From Candidatus Woesearchaeota archaeon (GTDB lineage Archaea > Nanobdellota > Nanobdellia > Woesearchaeales > JAFGLG01): a DNA stretch of 64,000 bases. The position numbers and the translations under genes are program-made. Positions 14,535 through 23,602 of this stretch are shown here, piece by piece. Location of the stretch: assembly GCA_016928155.1 (NCBI GenBank), contig JAFGLG010000007.1, forward strand, positions 62,001 to 126,000. The letters are read 5' to 3'. The stretch's first letter is position 1; every line of letters begins with the position of its first letter. The notes below the pieces were generated by a model. It was not told the origin of the DNA, did not search any database, and was given only the letters and a program-made list of their open reading frames with translations.

Positions 14535-15905
14535 ATGGAAGGCATTGAAGAGACCATAAAAGAATGCATCAGCGATCCTGAACATTATCCTGATGCAGCT
14601 AAAGCCCTGTCAGATCATGTTGCGCCTGGAAATCCCTCACAGCTCCTGCATGCAGCCATGCTCAATGCCATGCAAGCATATAAGGATTCAAGAAGAAGGA
14701 ATGGCGAGCTTTCTATTGTGCATCCATTGTGTGTAAGCAGGAAACTATCAGAATTCGGGGAAGACATAGGTATAGTCACCGCAGGACTGCTGCATGATCT
14801 TCCTGAAGATTTCGGCAAAAGAAATGAGAGAGGATATGCAGTCATGCTTGACAAGGCACTCAAGCAAGCAGCACCGGATGAAAGCAATCAAGTTGCAAGG
14901 ATATCCGCAATACTTGATTCAGTGTCAAAAAGAGGGGCAGAAGACTATTTCACTTACCTAAGAAGAATGTCCGGGATAAGGGTGAGAAAAAGAGATTTTG
15001 AGCATATAAAGAAGATCACAGAAGCACCGATGTCCCTCAAAGGACGCATCGATCCGATTGAATTCTTGCAGGGTGCAGGAACTTTTACAGGACTGATCTC
15101 TGGTACAGAAGACAAACTAGGTTATTTCATAGCAGCAGATGATGACAGGGTGGAACGCCAGATAAGATTCTCAGAAGAGATCGGCCTGCATTATCATGGG
15201 ACTCCATTCTCAAGGATAAACCCATTCATCAGAGAGTGGGGATGGACCGGGGCCACGCTCGGCTATATGCTTCTGACGAACAGAGACGAAGCAGAGGAAG
15301 CAAGAAAAGCAAGAGATTTCATCATATCAGAGATCATCAAGCCAGCGCTCAAAATAAAAGCGGTCGATGCAATGCATAACCTATCCACAAATGATGTATT
15401 CCCCTACATGCATCAGATGTACAGCACATTCAAAGCATGGGCAGTTGCAAGAGAATTCAAGAGAGTATTCAGACAAATGCATGATGATCCTGGACCCTAC
15501 CTGGCAGCACTAGTATCAAAAGGAATAGAAAGCTGCCTTAGGACTAGGACAAGGATGAAAAGAGAATTCAAAGCCTTATATATGCTTGAACCATTTTATG
15601 CCTTGGCAGCTAAGGCTTATGACCTGAAAGGAGGGTTTGACAGGAAGACAAGGAAAGGCGATGTAGGCCTGCCCTTCTTCCTGGCATGGATAAATGAATG
15701 GGATGAAAGAGCTTATGAATATGCAAGATTCATACACAAAACAGGAGAGATACCTGACAATAACTCCATGGACAGAAGAAGAGTATTCGGTGATACGATG
15801 GCATTCCATTTCCTTTTCAGCAAGCTGGCAAATGTAGAGCATTACCAACCAGACCTGGCCTATACAAAGAGCCTGACCTCTACTGGTGACATCTTATTGA
15901 TATGA
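14535..15905 (+). CDS. SpoT-like HD phosphohydrolase domain protein
   Basis: A 456-residue protein. Residues about 40-100 carry SIVHPLCVSRKL and, 15 residues on, TAGLLHDLPEDF, the His...His-Asp...Glu-Asp pattern of the (p)ppGpp hydrolase HD domain of RelA/SpoT enzymes. No synthetase or TGS domain is recognisable; the remaining 300 residues are helical and unassigned. A TATA box (GCATATAAACC) lies 20-30 bases upstream. It follows the kinase-like gene on the same strand. The substrate may be ppGpp or another nucleotide. Confidence 0.6.
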   Translation: MEGIEETIKECISDPEHYPDAAKALSDHVAPGNPSQLLHAAMLNAMQAYKDSRRRNGELSIVHPLCVSRKLSEFGEDIGIVTAGLLHDLPEDFGKRNERGYAVMLDKALKQAAPDESNQVARISAILDSVSKRGAEDYFTYLRRMSGIRVRKRDFEHIKKITEAPMSLKGRIDPIEFLQGAGTFTGLISGTEDKLGYFIAADDDRVERQIRFSEEIGLHYHGTPFSRINPFIREWGWTGATLGYMLLTNRDEAEEARKARDFIISEIIKPALKIKAVDAMHNLSTNDVFPYMHQMYSTFKAWAVAREFKRVFRQMHDDPGPYLAALVSKGIESCLRTRTRMKREFKALYMLEPFYALAAKAYDLKGGFDRKTRKGDVGLPFFLAWINEWDERAYEYARFIHKTGEIPDNNSMDRRRVFGDTMAFHFLFSKLANVEHYQPDLAYTKSLTSTGDILLI

Positions 15906-15908
15906 CTG

Positions 15909-16094
15909 TCATGTCGACAAGGCGAGCATACCGGTTATTGAAGAAACAGCCTTTTCATTCCTTGATGCAAGATCAGACTTCTTGTCCTTATGCATGTGCT
16001 TGAAGGAAGCGATCGCGTCGAAGATGCCCTTATTGGTCTCAAGGGATTTGTTGATTATCCTCTTAGCGGTCTCTGTCTTCCACTCGAGTCTCTT
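15909..16094 (-). other. In-frame continuation of channel gene after TAG
   Basis: Directly after the amber codon the frame reads KRLEWKTETAKRIINKSLET and on through charged helical residues to TGA at 15909-15911. Codon use (AAG, GAG, ATA, ACC) matches the upstream part. It has no start codon near its beginning, so it is unlikely to be a separate gene. Confidence 0.65.
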
Positions 16095-16772
16095 CTACTC
16101 AAAGAAAAGCAAGGCCTCATTGAGCTTCTCAAATGAGCTGATGACTCCGGCAGCAAGGAGCTCTGCGTTCAATGCATCAATATTCTTGATGAAATGATTG
16201 TCTGATTTGGAGAATAGAGGAGGTATCTCATTCAAGGTGTCCTCAAAAGATGACAATGTGAGATAAAGATTTGAGATCTCACGCTTCCTTGCAACACCCT
16301 CCTCGACCTTGCTGAGGAGACGGTCAAGGTTCTGCCTGAAGAGGAGCATCGATGACCTCAACCTGTTAGTCTTCTCATTCAGGCTGAGAACATAGATCTC
16401 GTCGAGTATGATATCCTGCTTGATCGAGACCAGCTTTGATGTCACGAGAGCAAGAAGCAATAGACCGCAGATAACCTCAGCGATGGCAACAAGCTTAAGC
16501 CAGCCGAATGGTATCATGTCACCAAAACCTGTAGTTGTGGCAGTCACAAAGCTGAAGTATATAGAGTCGAATATTGTCCCGGGTATTGACCTGTCCGGGG
16601 TGTAGAAAAGATAGCTTGAATCATCATGCAGATAATAAAATGCAATCCCGAAAAGGATGATAATGATTATCCAGAGCAGGAGGATGCGGGTGAAGGTAAG
16701 CTTGTCTATCCAGCGAGTGAGGCTCTTCCTCTTCATATCCCTAAACATATTATTGATGTCTGTAAAGTGCAT
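16095..16772 (-). CDS. Two-helix K+ channel, ends at an in-frame TAG
   Basis: A 225-residue protein to the TAG at 16095-16097. Two membrane helices (about 28-50 and 93-113) flank a pore with TATTTGFGDMIP, a K+-channel selectivity filter (TTGFGD). A long cytoplasmic coiled-coil tail follows. The same frame stays open for 61 more codons of coding-like helical sequence after the TAG, ending 3 bases from the convergent gene. So either the gene is shortened by a nonsense change or the amber codon is read through. TAG also serves as a normal stop in this window (for example at 14491-14493). Confidence 0.75.
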   Translation of the reverse strand: MHFTDINNMFRDMKRKSLTRWIDKLTFTRILLLWIIIIILFGIAFYYLHDDSSYLFYTPDRSIPGTIFDSIYFSFVTATTTGFGDMIPFGWLKLVAIAEVICGLLLLALVTSKLVSIKQDIILDEIYVLSLNEKTNRLRSSMLLFRQNLDRLLSKVEEGVARKREISNLYLTLSSFEDTLNEIPPLFSKSDNHFIKNIDALNAELLAAGVISSFEKLNEALLFFE

Positions 16773-16981
16773 AAAATGAGATCATAAGGTCTTGCTTAAA
16801 AATCTGGCGGCTCTGATCATACCTTTTGTGATAATCAATAATATGTGCATCTAACCTGTATATGTGGATCTAACCTGTATAAAACTATCTTATGATATAT
16901 CATTCATAATCCATATTTAAATGGAGTATAGACCCTTATAAAGACCTCTAGTTTATGGACACAGCCCACTCAATCGAAAGA

Positions 16982-17032
16982 TTTATATATTAGTGGTTCA
17001 TTTAAGGTAGTTATGGTTGACTTAAGGTCAAC
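16982..17032 (+). promoter_or_regulatory. Heat-shock operon promoter with palindromic operator
   Basis: The TATA box TTTATATAT lies at 16982-16990. At 17016-17032, about where transcription should start, is GTTGACTTAAGGTCAAC, with 6-bp arms around 5 bases. The same 17-bp design occurs at 40695-40711 before the winged-helix regulator gene. This fits a repressor that is released on heat stress, as Phr does in Pyrococcus. Confidence 0.65.
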
Positions 17033-17077
17033 TAGATTGGTTTATTGGGGGTTTTTCCCAAAATCAGAGGTGGTATC

Positions 17078-17158
17078 ATGAAAGACCGCAAAAAACTGAT
17101 CTTAAGCCCACTGGAGATAATCCAGATAGTGGAAGCAAACTTAGCAAAACCAACTTAG
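17078..17158 (+). CDS. 26-residue leader peptide of heat-shock operon
   Basis: MKDRKKLILSPLEIIQIVEA plus six residues, preceded by AGAGGTGGT. Its TAG stop overlaps the hsp20 ribosome site (TAGGAGGTGA), so translation of the leader would deliver ribosomes to hsp20 or mask it. It lies between promoter and hsp20 in a leader of about 150 bases. Expression is inferred. Confidence 0.45.
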   Translation: MKDRKKLILSPLEIIQIVEANLAKPT

Positions 17159-17171
17159 GAGGTGAACAAAA

Positions 17172-17621
17172 ATGAATGATTGGGACATCTTTGAACAGAT
17201 GAAAAGCATGCAAAGAGAGATGGACAGATTGTTCAGCAACTTCTGGGACCGACCTATGCTGGGATATGAGAGAGACATAACAAGGGAAAGATCGATGGTG
17301 CCTGCTGAAACAAGGATGCCTGCCTGCCACATGCAGGAGACAGAGACTGGCATTATAGCTGATATAGAACTCCCAGGAGCAAGCAAGGATGAGATCGAGC
17401 TGAATGTGACAGACGACATGATCGAGGTTAAAGTCGAGCAGAAAAAAGAAAAGAAAGACAAGCACAGCCACTACATGTCAAGCCAGCAGTTCTACAGACG
17501 AATAGGATTTCCCCAGAAAGTGGATTCCAGCAAAGCAAAAGCTAGCTATAGGAACGGCATACTGAGAGTAGAAGCACCGAAGATACAGCTGAAGGGAAGC
17601 AAGAGACTGCAGATCGAATAA
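17172..17621 (+). CDS. hsp20: Small heat-shock protein Hsp20
   Basis: A 149-residue alpha-crystallin-domain chaperone that keeps unfolding proteins soluble. The N-terminal part has WDIFEQMKSMQREMDRLF; the crystallin domain covers about residues 50-140 with the ELPGASKDEIELNV and the RNGILRVEAPK signature (G-x-L). An I-x-I-type tail is not present; it ends KRLQIE. It is the first large gene of the chaperone operon and has the strong ribosome site AGGAGGTGA. Confidence 0.93.
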   Translation: MNDWDIFEQMKSMQREMDRLFSNFWDRPMLGYERDITRERSMVPAETRMPACHMQETETGIIADIELPGASKDEIELNVTDDMIEVKVEQKKEKKDKHSHYMSSQQFYRRIGFPQKVDSSKAKASYRNGILRVEAPKIQLKGSKRLQIE

Positions 17622-17646
17622 ATCCATTTTTTTTCAAGGTGACGAT

Positions 17647-18186
17647 ATGAACAAAGAAAAAGAACATGGAAAGGAACATGGAAAAGAGCATGAAAAGAAG
17701 TATGAAAAGGAGCATGAAAAAAAACAAGCGCCGGACCATGCTGAATGCAACCAGAAGATAGGAGAGCTGACACAGGATCTCCAGAGGCTGCAGGCAGAGT
17801 TCGAGAACTACAAGAAAAGATGCGACAAGGACAACCAGAGGGAAATAATGAAAGGCCTCGGGGGATTTGTTGCAAAATTGCTGCCTATCATAGACAGTCT
17901 TGAGATAGCAAGGAGAGACTCAGATGGGATAAATCTCATCTATGCACAATTATACTCAATGCTGGAGAAGGAAGGGCTGAAGAGAATACCCACAGAGAAA
18001 TTCAATCCATACATGCATGAAGTCATGATGACAGAGGAGACAGAGAATCCAGACGAGGACCATAAGATAATAGAAGTGTTCCAGACAGGATATATGCTGA
18101 GGGACATGATATTAAGGCCAGCAAGAGTCAAGATACGGAAACATGTTCGACCAAACCAGGATCAAGGGCAAACCCAAGATAGATGA
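17647..18186 (+). CDS. grpE: GrpE nucleotide-exchange factor
   Basis: A 179-residue protein. Residues 1-30 are an unusual His/Lys/Glu repeat (KEHGKEHGKEHEKK). Then a long coiled coil (QDLQRLQAEFENYKKRCDKD) leads to the beta domain, with VFQTGYMLRDMILRPARVKI, the GrpE signature near the C-terminus. GrpE releases ADP from DnaK. It follows hsp20 by 25 bases and overlaps the next gene by 44 bases. The His-rich head could bind metal. Confidence 0.92.
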   Translation: MNKEKEHGKEHGKEHEKKYEKEHEKKQAPDHAECNQKIGELTQDLQRLQAEFENYKKRCDKDNQREIMKGLGGFVAKLLPIIDSLEIARRDSDGINLIYAQLYSMLEKEGLKRIPTEKFNPYMHEVMMTEETENPDEDHKIIEVFQTGYMLRDMILRPARVKIRKHVRPNQDQGQTQDR

Positions 18187-18703
18187 AGAGAAAATCAGGA
18201 TAACAAGAAAAACCCCTGAAAAAGATATGCTCAGGTATGGAGACTATGACTGCCACGGATGCACACACTGCTGCGAATACGGAGGAGGCATAGTGCTGGA
18301 GCATGAGATCGAGCCCATGGCAAAGAGGCTCAGGATCACAAAAGAGGAATTCAGGAAAGAATACCTCGACGAGATAGAGAGATTCAACAAGAAAGTGTGG
18401 AAGTTCAAGGTCAAGAGCAGGAAAGGACTTCCATTCGGCTCCTGTGTATTCCTGGAAAAGGGATGCAAGATACACGATGTGAAGCCACTGTACTGCAGGA
18501 TAACGACCTGCGGAAAGCTGGCAAGGAAACAGCTGCTCTGGTTTGACATCAACCATCTTGTAGAGCCGACAGACCCAGAGGCCATAAGGCAATGGGCGCA
18601 GTATCTCCAATACGGGGAGCTCATAGAAGGCGGGGAATTGGAAGAATTGGTGCCTGACAAGGAGAGGCTGAAGAAAATACTGAGCTATGAGATATTCAAA
18701 TAA
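18143..18703 (+). CDS. YkgJ-type cysteine-cluster protein in chaperone operon
   Basis: A 186-residue protein with CHGCTHCC at about residue 37, a central CVFLEKGCKIHDVKPLYCR and CG, the pattern of the YkgJ family of putative metal-cluster proteins. It overlaps the grpE 3' end by 44 bases, so it is co-translated with the exchange factor. A link between redox or zinc status and the DnaK machine is suggested by position only. Confidence 0.8.
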   Translation: MFDQTRIKGKPKIDEEKIRITRKTPEKDMLRYGDYDCHGCTHCCEYGGGIVLEHEIEPMAKRLRITKEEFRKEYLDEIERFNKKVWKFKVKSRKGLPFGSCVFLEKGCKIHDVKPLYCRITTCGKLARKQLLWFDINHLVEPTDPEAIRQWAQYLQYGELIEGGELEELVPDKERLKKILSYEIFK

Positions 18704-18727
18704 GATGCATAAGATGAAGGTGATAAG

Positions 18728-19057
18728 ATGAAGATCCAGGTCGAAAGCGAGCAGAAAAGAAAAATATTCCTCAGACCAGACATGATACTCAAATACCTGA
18801 TAACAGAAAATGACGAGCTCAACACACTGATAATGTGCGGAAATGCCGAGATAGACTTCAGGATGAGCGACCAAGGGCTCTACGAAGCGCTCGGGTCGAT
18901 AAAAGAATATGACGGGTTCAGGCATCCCAAGCTCACAAAGCTGCTCGAGGTAGCTGAGATCATGCCATTCTCGAAGATGGCCGGGCAGCCCAGGCACATA
19001 CTCACAGAGGATAAAGTGGAAGAACTGAGGGCAAAAGCCCTCAAGGAAGGTGAATAA
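18728..19057 (+). CDS. Conserved-context hypothetical protein
   Basis: A 109-residue protein. The segment PDMILKYLITEND and the later SDQGLYEALGSIKEYDGF resemble the first half of a PIN-like domain, but the catalytic acidic set is not complete. Ribosome site AAGGTGAT precedes the ATG. It lies between the YkgJ-like gene and a DUF3467 gene in the chaperone operon, with 2 bases to the next start. Function unknown. Confidence 0.6.
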   Translation: MKIQVESEQKRKIFLRPDMILKYLITENDELNTLIMCGNAEIDFRMSDQGLYEALGSIKEYDGFRHPKLTKLLEVAEIMPFSKMAGQPRHILTEDKVEELRAKALKEGE

Positions 19058-19059
19058 AG

Positions 19060-19404
19060 ATGGAAAAGAAGATAAATCTCACAATAAACGAAGGCGAGGC
19101 ATTCTTTGCCCATGAGCTCAGTGTGAATTTCAACCCGCTCCAGTTCATGCTCGACTTCAAATGCATAACACCAAGGATAGACCCGAGGATGAGGGAGAGC
19201 ATGCAAATGCACATAAAGCACAATGTCATAATGCTCGACCCATACCACCTCAAGCAGATCCTGCCCATGATGCAGGACTCGCTGCAGAGATATGAGAAGG
19301 AATTCGGGAAGATAGAGAAGCCGAAAAGCCTCAAGAAGATGGACAAGAAGCAGACAAAGAAAGAAGATGGCACAATAGAAGCAGTGCCGACATATCTAGG
19401 GTGA
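19060..19404 (+). CDS. DUF3467 family protein
   Basis: A 114-residue protein with the DUF3467 pattern: an acidic beta start, then [40 protein letters not shown] and [11 protein letters not shown]. These small proteins are widespread and of unknown function. Here it sits immediately before dnaK, and its stop overlaps the dnaK start (TGATGA). Its C-terminal tail is Lys-rich. Confidence 0.75.
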   Translation: MEKKINLTINEGEAFFAHELSVNFNPLQFMLDFKCITPRIDPRMRESMQMHIKHNVIMLDPYHLKQILPMMQDSLQRYEKEFGKIEKPKSLKKMDKKQTKKEDGTIEAVPTYLG

Positions 19405-21278
19405 TGAACATGGCAAAAATCATAGGAATAGATCTAGGAACAAGCAACTCAGCAGCAAGCGTACTTGAGGCAGGAAGGCCTAAGATAGTGCCCAGCTCAG
19501 AAGGGACAAGCATGTACGGGAAGGCATTCCCGAGCGTAGTGGCATTCACAAAAGACGGGCAGATGCTTGTCGGCGAGCCGGCAAGAAGACAGGCAGTCTC
19601 GAATCCGGAAGGCACCATCATGGGAGCAAAGAGGAAAATGGGGACGAGCCACAAGTACAATATCCACGGGAAGCAGCACACACCCCAGCAGATAAGCGCA
19701 TACATACTGCAGAAGATAAAGAAAGACGCAGAGGAATTCCTGGGAGAGAAAGTGGACAAGGCAGTGATCACAGTCCCGGCCTATTTCGACGATAACCAGA
19801 GGCAGGCGACAAAGGATGCAGGAGCGATAGCAGGCTTGGAAGTCGTCAGGATAATCAACGAGCCCACAGCAGCAAGCCTGGCATTCGGCATAGACAAGAA
19901 AGAGAAGGACCAGAAGATACTAGTATTCGACCTTGGCGGCGGCACGCTTGATGTGACAGTCATGGAGTTCGGCGACGGGGTCTTCGAGGTCAAGTCGACA
20001 TCAGGAGACACGCAGCTCGGCGGGCAGGACATGGATGAGGCGATAATAAAATTCATAGTCGATGACTTCAAACAGAAAGAGAGAGCTGACCTGAGCAAGG
20101 ACACTGTAGCGATGCAGAGGGTGAGAGAGGCAGCAGAGAAGGCAAAGATAGAGCTCAGCACAACACTGGACACAGACATAAACCTGCCATACATCACAGC
20201 AGACCAGAGCGGGCCAAAGCACCTTGTGATGAAGATGAACAGGGCAAAGCTCGAGGAGCTGATAGACCCGATAGTCAAGAAATGCAAGGGCCCCCTGGAG
20301 CAGGCGCTGAGGGATGCAAAGCTCACAAAGAATGACATAAGCAGGATAATCCTCGTCGGAGGACCGACAAGGATGCCTATAGTCAGGGCATTTGTCGAGA
20401 ACATAATCGGGAAGCAGGCAGAGAGAGGGGTCGATCCCATGGAGTGCGTAGCGATGGGAGCAGCGATCCAGGGAGGCGTGCTTGCAGGCGAAGTGAAGGA
20501 TGTTCTATTGCTGGATGTGACCCCGCTTTCGCTCGGGATAGAGACGCTGGGCGGGATATTCACAAAACTGATCGAGAGGAATACCACAATCCCCACAAAG
20601 AAGAGCCAGGTATTCAGCACAGCAGCTGACAACCAGCCCGCAGTCACAATCAGGGTGTTCCAGGGAGAGAGGCCAATGGCAAACCACAACAAGCTTCTTG
20701 GGCAATTCGACCTTGTGGGCATACCGCCTGCTCCAAGAGGGATACCTCAGATCGAGGTGACATTCGACATCGATGCCAACGGCATAGTCAATGTCAATGC
20801 AAAAGACAAAGGGACTGGCAAGGAACAGAAGATAACGATAACAGCCACCCAGAAGCTCAGCGACGAAGAGATTGAGAAGATGAAGAAGGATGCAGAGGCG
20901 CATTCGGACGAGGACAAGAAAAGGAAAGAAGAGATAGAGACCATAAACAACGCAGACACTCTTGTCTATTCTACTGAGAAGATGCTTGAAGAGCTGAAAG
21001 GAAAGTATGATGAATCAAAGATCAAGGATATAAAGGACAGGATAGCAGAGCTGAAGAAGCTTCTTGAGCCAGAGAAGAAAGATGTCGGAGCGGTCAAATC
21101 CAAAGTGGATGAGATCAACAAGATAGTGCAGGAAGCATCTACTGAACTATACAAGCAGGCAGCTGCAGCCCAAGAGGCACAGGCTCAGGCAGGAGCACAG
21201 GGGCAGGAAAAGGCAAAAGGCCCAGATGAGAAGACAGTGGATGCAGAATACACAACAGAAGACGACAAGAAGAAATGA
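19401..21278 (+). CDS. dnaK: Hsp70 chaperone DnaK
   Basis: A 625-residue Hsp70. The ATPase domain (residues 1-385) starts [15 protein letters not shown] and has the [12 protein letters not shown] phosphate loop and an [10 protein letters not shown] signature. The substrate domain (about 390-505) and helical lid follow, and the tail is Ala/Gln-rich ([10 protein letters not shown]). It binds unfolded proteins in an ATP cycle driven by the DnaJ and GrpE encoded in the same operon. The DUF3467 gene overlaps its start. Two in-frame ATGs (19401, 19404) are possible. Confidence 0.97.
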   Translation: MMNMAKIIGIDLGTSNSAASVLEAGRPKIVPSSEGTSMYGKAFPSVVAFTKDGQMLVGEPARRQAVSNPEGTIMGAKRKMGTSHKYNIHGKQHTPQQISAYILQKIKKDAEEFLGEKVDKAVITVPAYFDDNQRQATKDAGAIAGLEVVRIINEPTAASLAFGIDKKEKDQKILVFDLGGGTLDVTVMEFGDGVFEVKSTSGDTQLGGQDMDEAIIKFIVDDFKQKERADLSKDTVAMQRVREAAEKAKIELSTTLDTDINLPYITADQSGPKHLVMKMNRAKLEELIDPIVKKCKGPLEQALRDAKLTKNDISRIILVGGPTRMPIVRAFVENIIGKQAERGVDPMECVAMGAAIQGGVLAGEVKDVLLLDVTPLSLGIETLGGIFTKLIERNTTIPTKKSQVFSTAADNQPAVTIRVFQGERPMANHNKLLGQFDLVGIPPAPRGIPQIEVTFDIDANGIVNVNAKDKGTGKEQKITITATQKLSDEEIEKMKKDAEAHSDEDKKRKEEIETINNADTLVYSTEKMLEELKGKYDESKIKDIKDRIAELKKLLEPEKKDVGAVKSKVDEINKIVQEASTELYKQAAAAQEAQAQAGAQGQEKAKGPDEKTVDAEYTTEDDKKK

Positions 21279-21287
21279 AGTGACCTG

Positions 21288-21857
21288 ATGAAAGAGACAG
21301 AGACAAAATTCCAGCTTCAGGATCCTGGAGCGATGAGGCAGAAACTGCTGAGCATAGGATTCAAGAGCAAGGGAAGGCATCTCCAGGTCAACAGAAAATT
21401 CAATGACAAGGATGACAATTTCGGGCCGCACAAGGGCAGGCTGTTAAGGATAAGGGTGGCGGACAAGTGCACGCTCACATCCAAGGCCGGCAAAAGCGTG
21501 GAGAAAAACATAAAGACCCTAGACGAATACGAGACAGAGATATCAGACCCTGAAAAGACTGAAAAGATACTGAACATGCTCGGATTCCACCTGGATGAGG
21601 TAATGGAGAAATACCGTGAGGCTTTCCAGAAAAGAGATGTCGAGGTGGTGATAGATGAAGTCCCATTTCTAGGTGCATGGATGGAGATAGAAGGGGATCA
21701 TGAATCCATAGAGAGGACAGCAGAAGAGCTGGGCCTTGACATGAAAGACGCCATAAGCAGCAGCTACGGGACATTATGGAGAGGATACAAGGAAAAGCAC
21801 AAGATTGATATAAGGGACTGCACCTTCGGGGAGAACCATGGCCAAAGACTACTATGA
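21288..21857 (+). CDS. CYTH-domain protein (CyaB-like)
   Basis: A 189-residue CYTH protein: ETETKF at the N-terminus, then RLLRIRV, LTSKAG, YETEIS, KYREAF and EIEGDHESIE, the metal and polyphosphate ligands of the tunnel fold. Members act as class IV adenylate cyclases, thiamine triphosphatases or tripolyphosphatases; which applies here is open. It overlaps dnaJ by 20 bases, an unusual partner for a chaperone gene. Confidence 0.85.
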   Translation: MKETETKFQLQDPGAMRQKLLSIGFKSKGRHLQVNRKFNDKDDNFGPHKGRLLRIRVADKCTLTSKAGKSVEKNIKTLDEYETEISDPEKTEKILNMLGFHLDEVMEKYREAFQKRDVEVVIDEVPFLGAWMEIEGDHESIERTAEELGLDMKDAISSSYGTLWRGYKEKHKIDIRDCTFGENHGQRLL

Positions 21858-22950
21858 GACACTCGGTGTGAGCAAGAAAGCGACCCGTGAAGAGATAAAA
21901 TCCGCATATAAGAAGCTGGCGAAGAAATACCATCCTGATGTCAGCAAGGAGCCGGATGCGGCTGAGAAGTTCAAGGAGATCAACGAGGCAGCTGCAGTGC
22001 TCGGCGATGACCAGAAAAGACAGCAGTATGACCAGTTCGGCACAGCAGACACAAGCGGCTTTGACTTCTCTGGATTCGAGAGCGCGTTCAGGGGATTCGG
22101 CGGATTCGACTTCGACTCCATATTCGATTCATTCTTCGGCGGAGGATTCGGAAGAAGAGAAAGAGGGCCGAGAAGAGGATCTGACCTGCTCTATACAATG
22201 GAGATCAGCCTGGAAGATGCTTTCAACGGGACAGAGAAGACGATAATCATCCCAAAGACAGAGACCTGCACAAAATGCAACGGCTCAGGAGCAGAATCAG
22301 ATGCGGACATCGAGACGTGCAACACGTGCAATGGCACAGGGATGGTCAGAAGGACAAGAAGGACCCCATTCGGCATATTCTCAACAAGCTCAGCGTGCGA
22401 CAGATGCAGAGGGGAAGGCAGGACCATTAAGAGATACTGCCCTGTCTGCGACGGCAATGGAATTGTCAATAAAACCAAGAAGATAAATGTCAAGATACCT
22501 CAAGGGATCGACAGCGGGAACAGGCTCAGGGTTGCCGGAGAAGGAGAGGCAGGAGAGAAGGGAGGACCACCAGGCCATCTTTATGTCGAGGTGCATGTCA
22601 AGGAGCATAAGCTCTTCGAAAGGAAAGATGATGACCTCTACACAGAAATACCAATAAGCTTTGTCACAGCAGCTCTTGGAGGGGAGACCCATGTCGATTC
22701 ATTCACTGGAAAAGTCACGATGAAGATACCTGCCGGAACCCAGAGCCACACATTGTTCAAGGTGAAGGATAAGGGTATGCCAAGGCTGCAGAGAGGAGGG
22801 CACGGGAACCTTCTCGTGAGAACGATGATACAGACACCTACAAAGCTCACTGTCAAGCAGAAAGAGCTCCTCAAGAAATATGCAGAGGCAGGCGGGGACA
22901 AGGTGCAGGAGAAGAAGTTCTTCGACAAGCTCAAGGATGCATTCTCATGA
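21838..22950 (+). CDS. dnaJ: Co-chaperone DnaJ
   Basis: A 370-residue type I J-protein. The J domain (residues 1-70) carries KKYHPDVS with the HPD motif. A Gly/Phe-rich stretch (about 75-120) follows. Four CxxCxGxG-type zinc motifs (CTKCNGSG, CNTCNGTG, CDRCRGEG, CPVCDGNG) lie at about 140-215, then the substrate-binding C-terminal domains. It stimulates DnaK ATPase and hands over clients. The start lies inside the CYTH gene. Confidence 0.96.
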   Translation: MAKDYYETLGVSKKATREEIKSAYKKLAKKYHPDVSKEPDAAEKFKEINEAAAVLGDDQKRQQYDQFGTADTSGFDFSGFESAFRGFGGFDFDSIFDSFFGGGFGRRERGPRRGSDLLYTMEISLEDAFNGTEKTIIIPKTETCTKCNGSGAESDADIETCNTCNGTGMVRRTRRTPFGIFSTSSACDRCRGEGRTIKRYCPVCDGNGIVNKTKKINVKIPQGIDSGNRLRVAGEGEAGEKGGPPGHLYVEVHVKEHKLFERKDDDLYTEIPISFVTAALGGETHVDSFTGKVTMKIPAGTQSHTLFKVKDKGMPRLQRGGHGNLLVRTMIQTPTKLTVKQKELLKKYAEAGGDKVQEKKFFDKLKDAFS

Positions 22951-23008
22951 TAAGATCAATGATGTTTAATAATATGATAATACTAATAATAAGAATATCA
23001 AGAATAAT

Positions 23009-23602
23009 ATGATAAGAGCGATAATATTCGACCTTGACGGGGTATACTTTGACAAGGGAAGCGATGATTTCTACATAAACATATCAGAGAAGTTCAATGT
23101 GCCACTGGAGAAGGCAAAAGAGGCATTCTTCGGGGAAGAGATGAAGCGGCACAAGAGAGGCGAGACCAGCAAAGAGGAGTATTGGGGCTGGTTCATAAAA
23201 GAGCTCTGCATCGACACGACACCAGAAAAGCTGATAGAGATGATGCGCAAGATGTACCATGCGGATGATAAGATAAGGGATCTTGTCAAAGATGTCAGGA
23301 GAAAGGGCTTCGAGACGATAGTATGCTCAAATAACTTCCAGGAAAGGGTTGATTTCTTAAGAGATGATTTTGATCTTGGCAGTGTGTTTGACCATATCTA
23401 TTTCTCATGCGAACAAGGAATGCTGAAACCAGGGCTCATAGATGTGATGCTTAATGAGACAGGATTCAGGCCAGAAGAGATACTGCTGATAGATGACATG
23501 GAATACAACTTCAAGGGGTTGGATGAGAAGGGGATAAAATACATGCTTTACCAGGATTTCAGCCAGCTGACTGAATATCTTAAAGAGATAAGCATTTTAT
23601 AG
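23009..23602 (+). CDS. HAD-superfamily hydrolase
   Basis: A 197-residue protein with the HAD motifs: IIFDLDGVYFD (nucleophile Asp), CSNN, a Lys in MLKPGL, and LLIDDMEYN. The cap is helical, as in the beta-phosphoglucomutase/epoxide hydrolase-like subgroup. Substrate unknown. It lies 58 bases after dnaJ across an AT-rich gap that may hold its own promoter. Confidence 0.85.
   Translation: MIRAIIFDLDGVYFDKGSDDFYINISEKFNVPLEKAKEAFFGEEMKRHKRGETSKEEYWGWFIKELCIDTTPEKLIEMMRKMYHADDKIRDLVKDVRRKGFETIVCSNNFQERVDFLRDDFDLGSVFDHIYFSCEQGMLKPGLIDVMLNETGFRPEEILLIDDMEYNFKGLDEKGIKYMLYQDFSQLTEYLKEISIL

Noticed and set aside
20505-20903. Long antisense frames inside dnaK
   Set aside because: They mirror the biased codon use of the dnaK gene on the other strand, with Ser/Leu/Cys-rich nonsense sequence.
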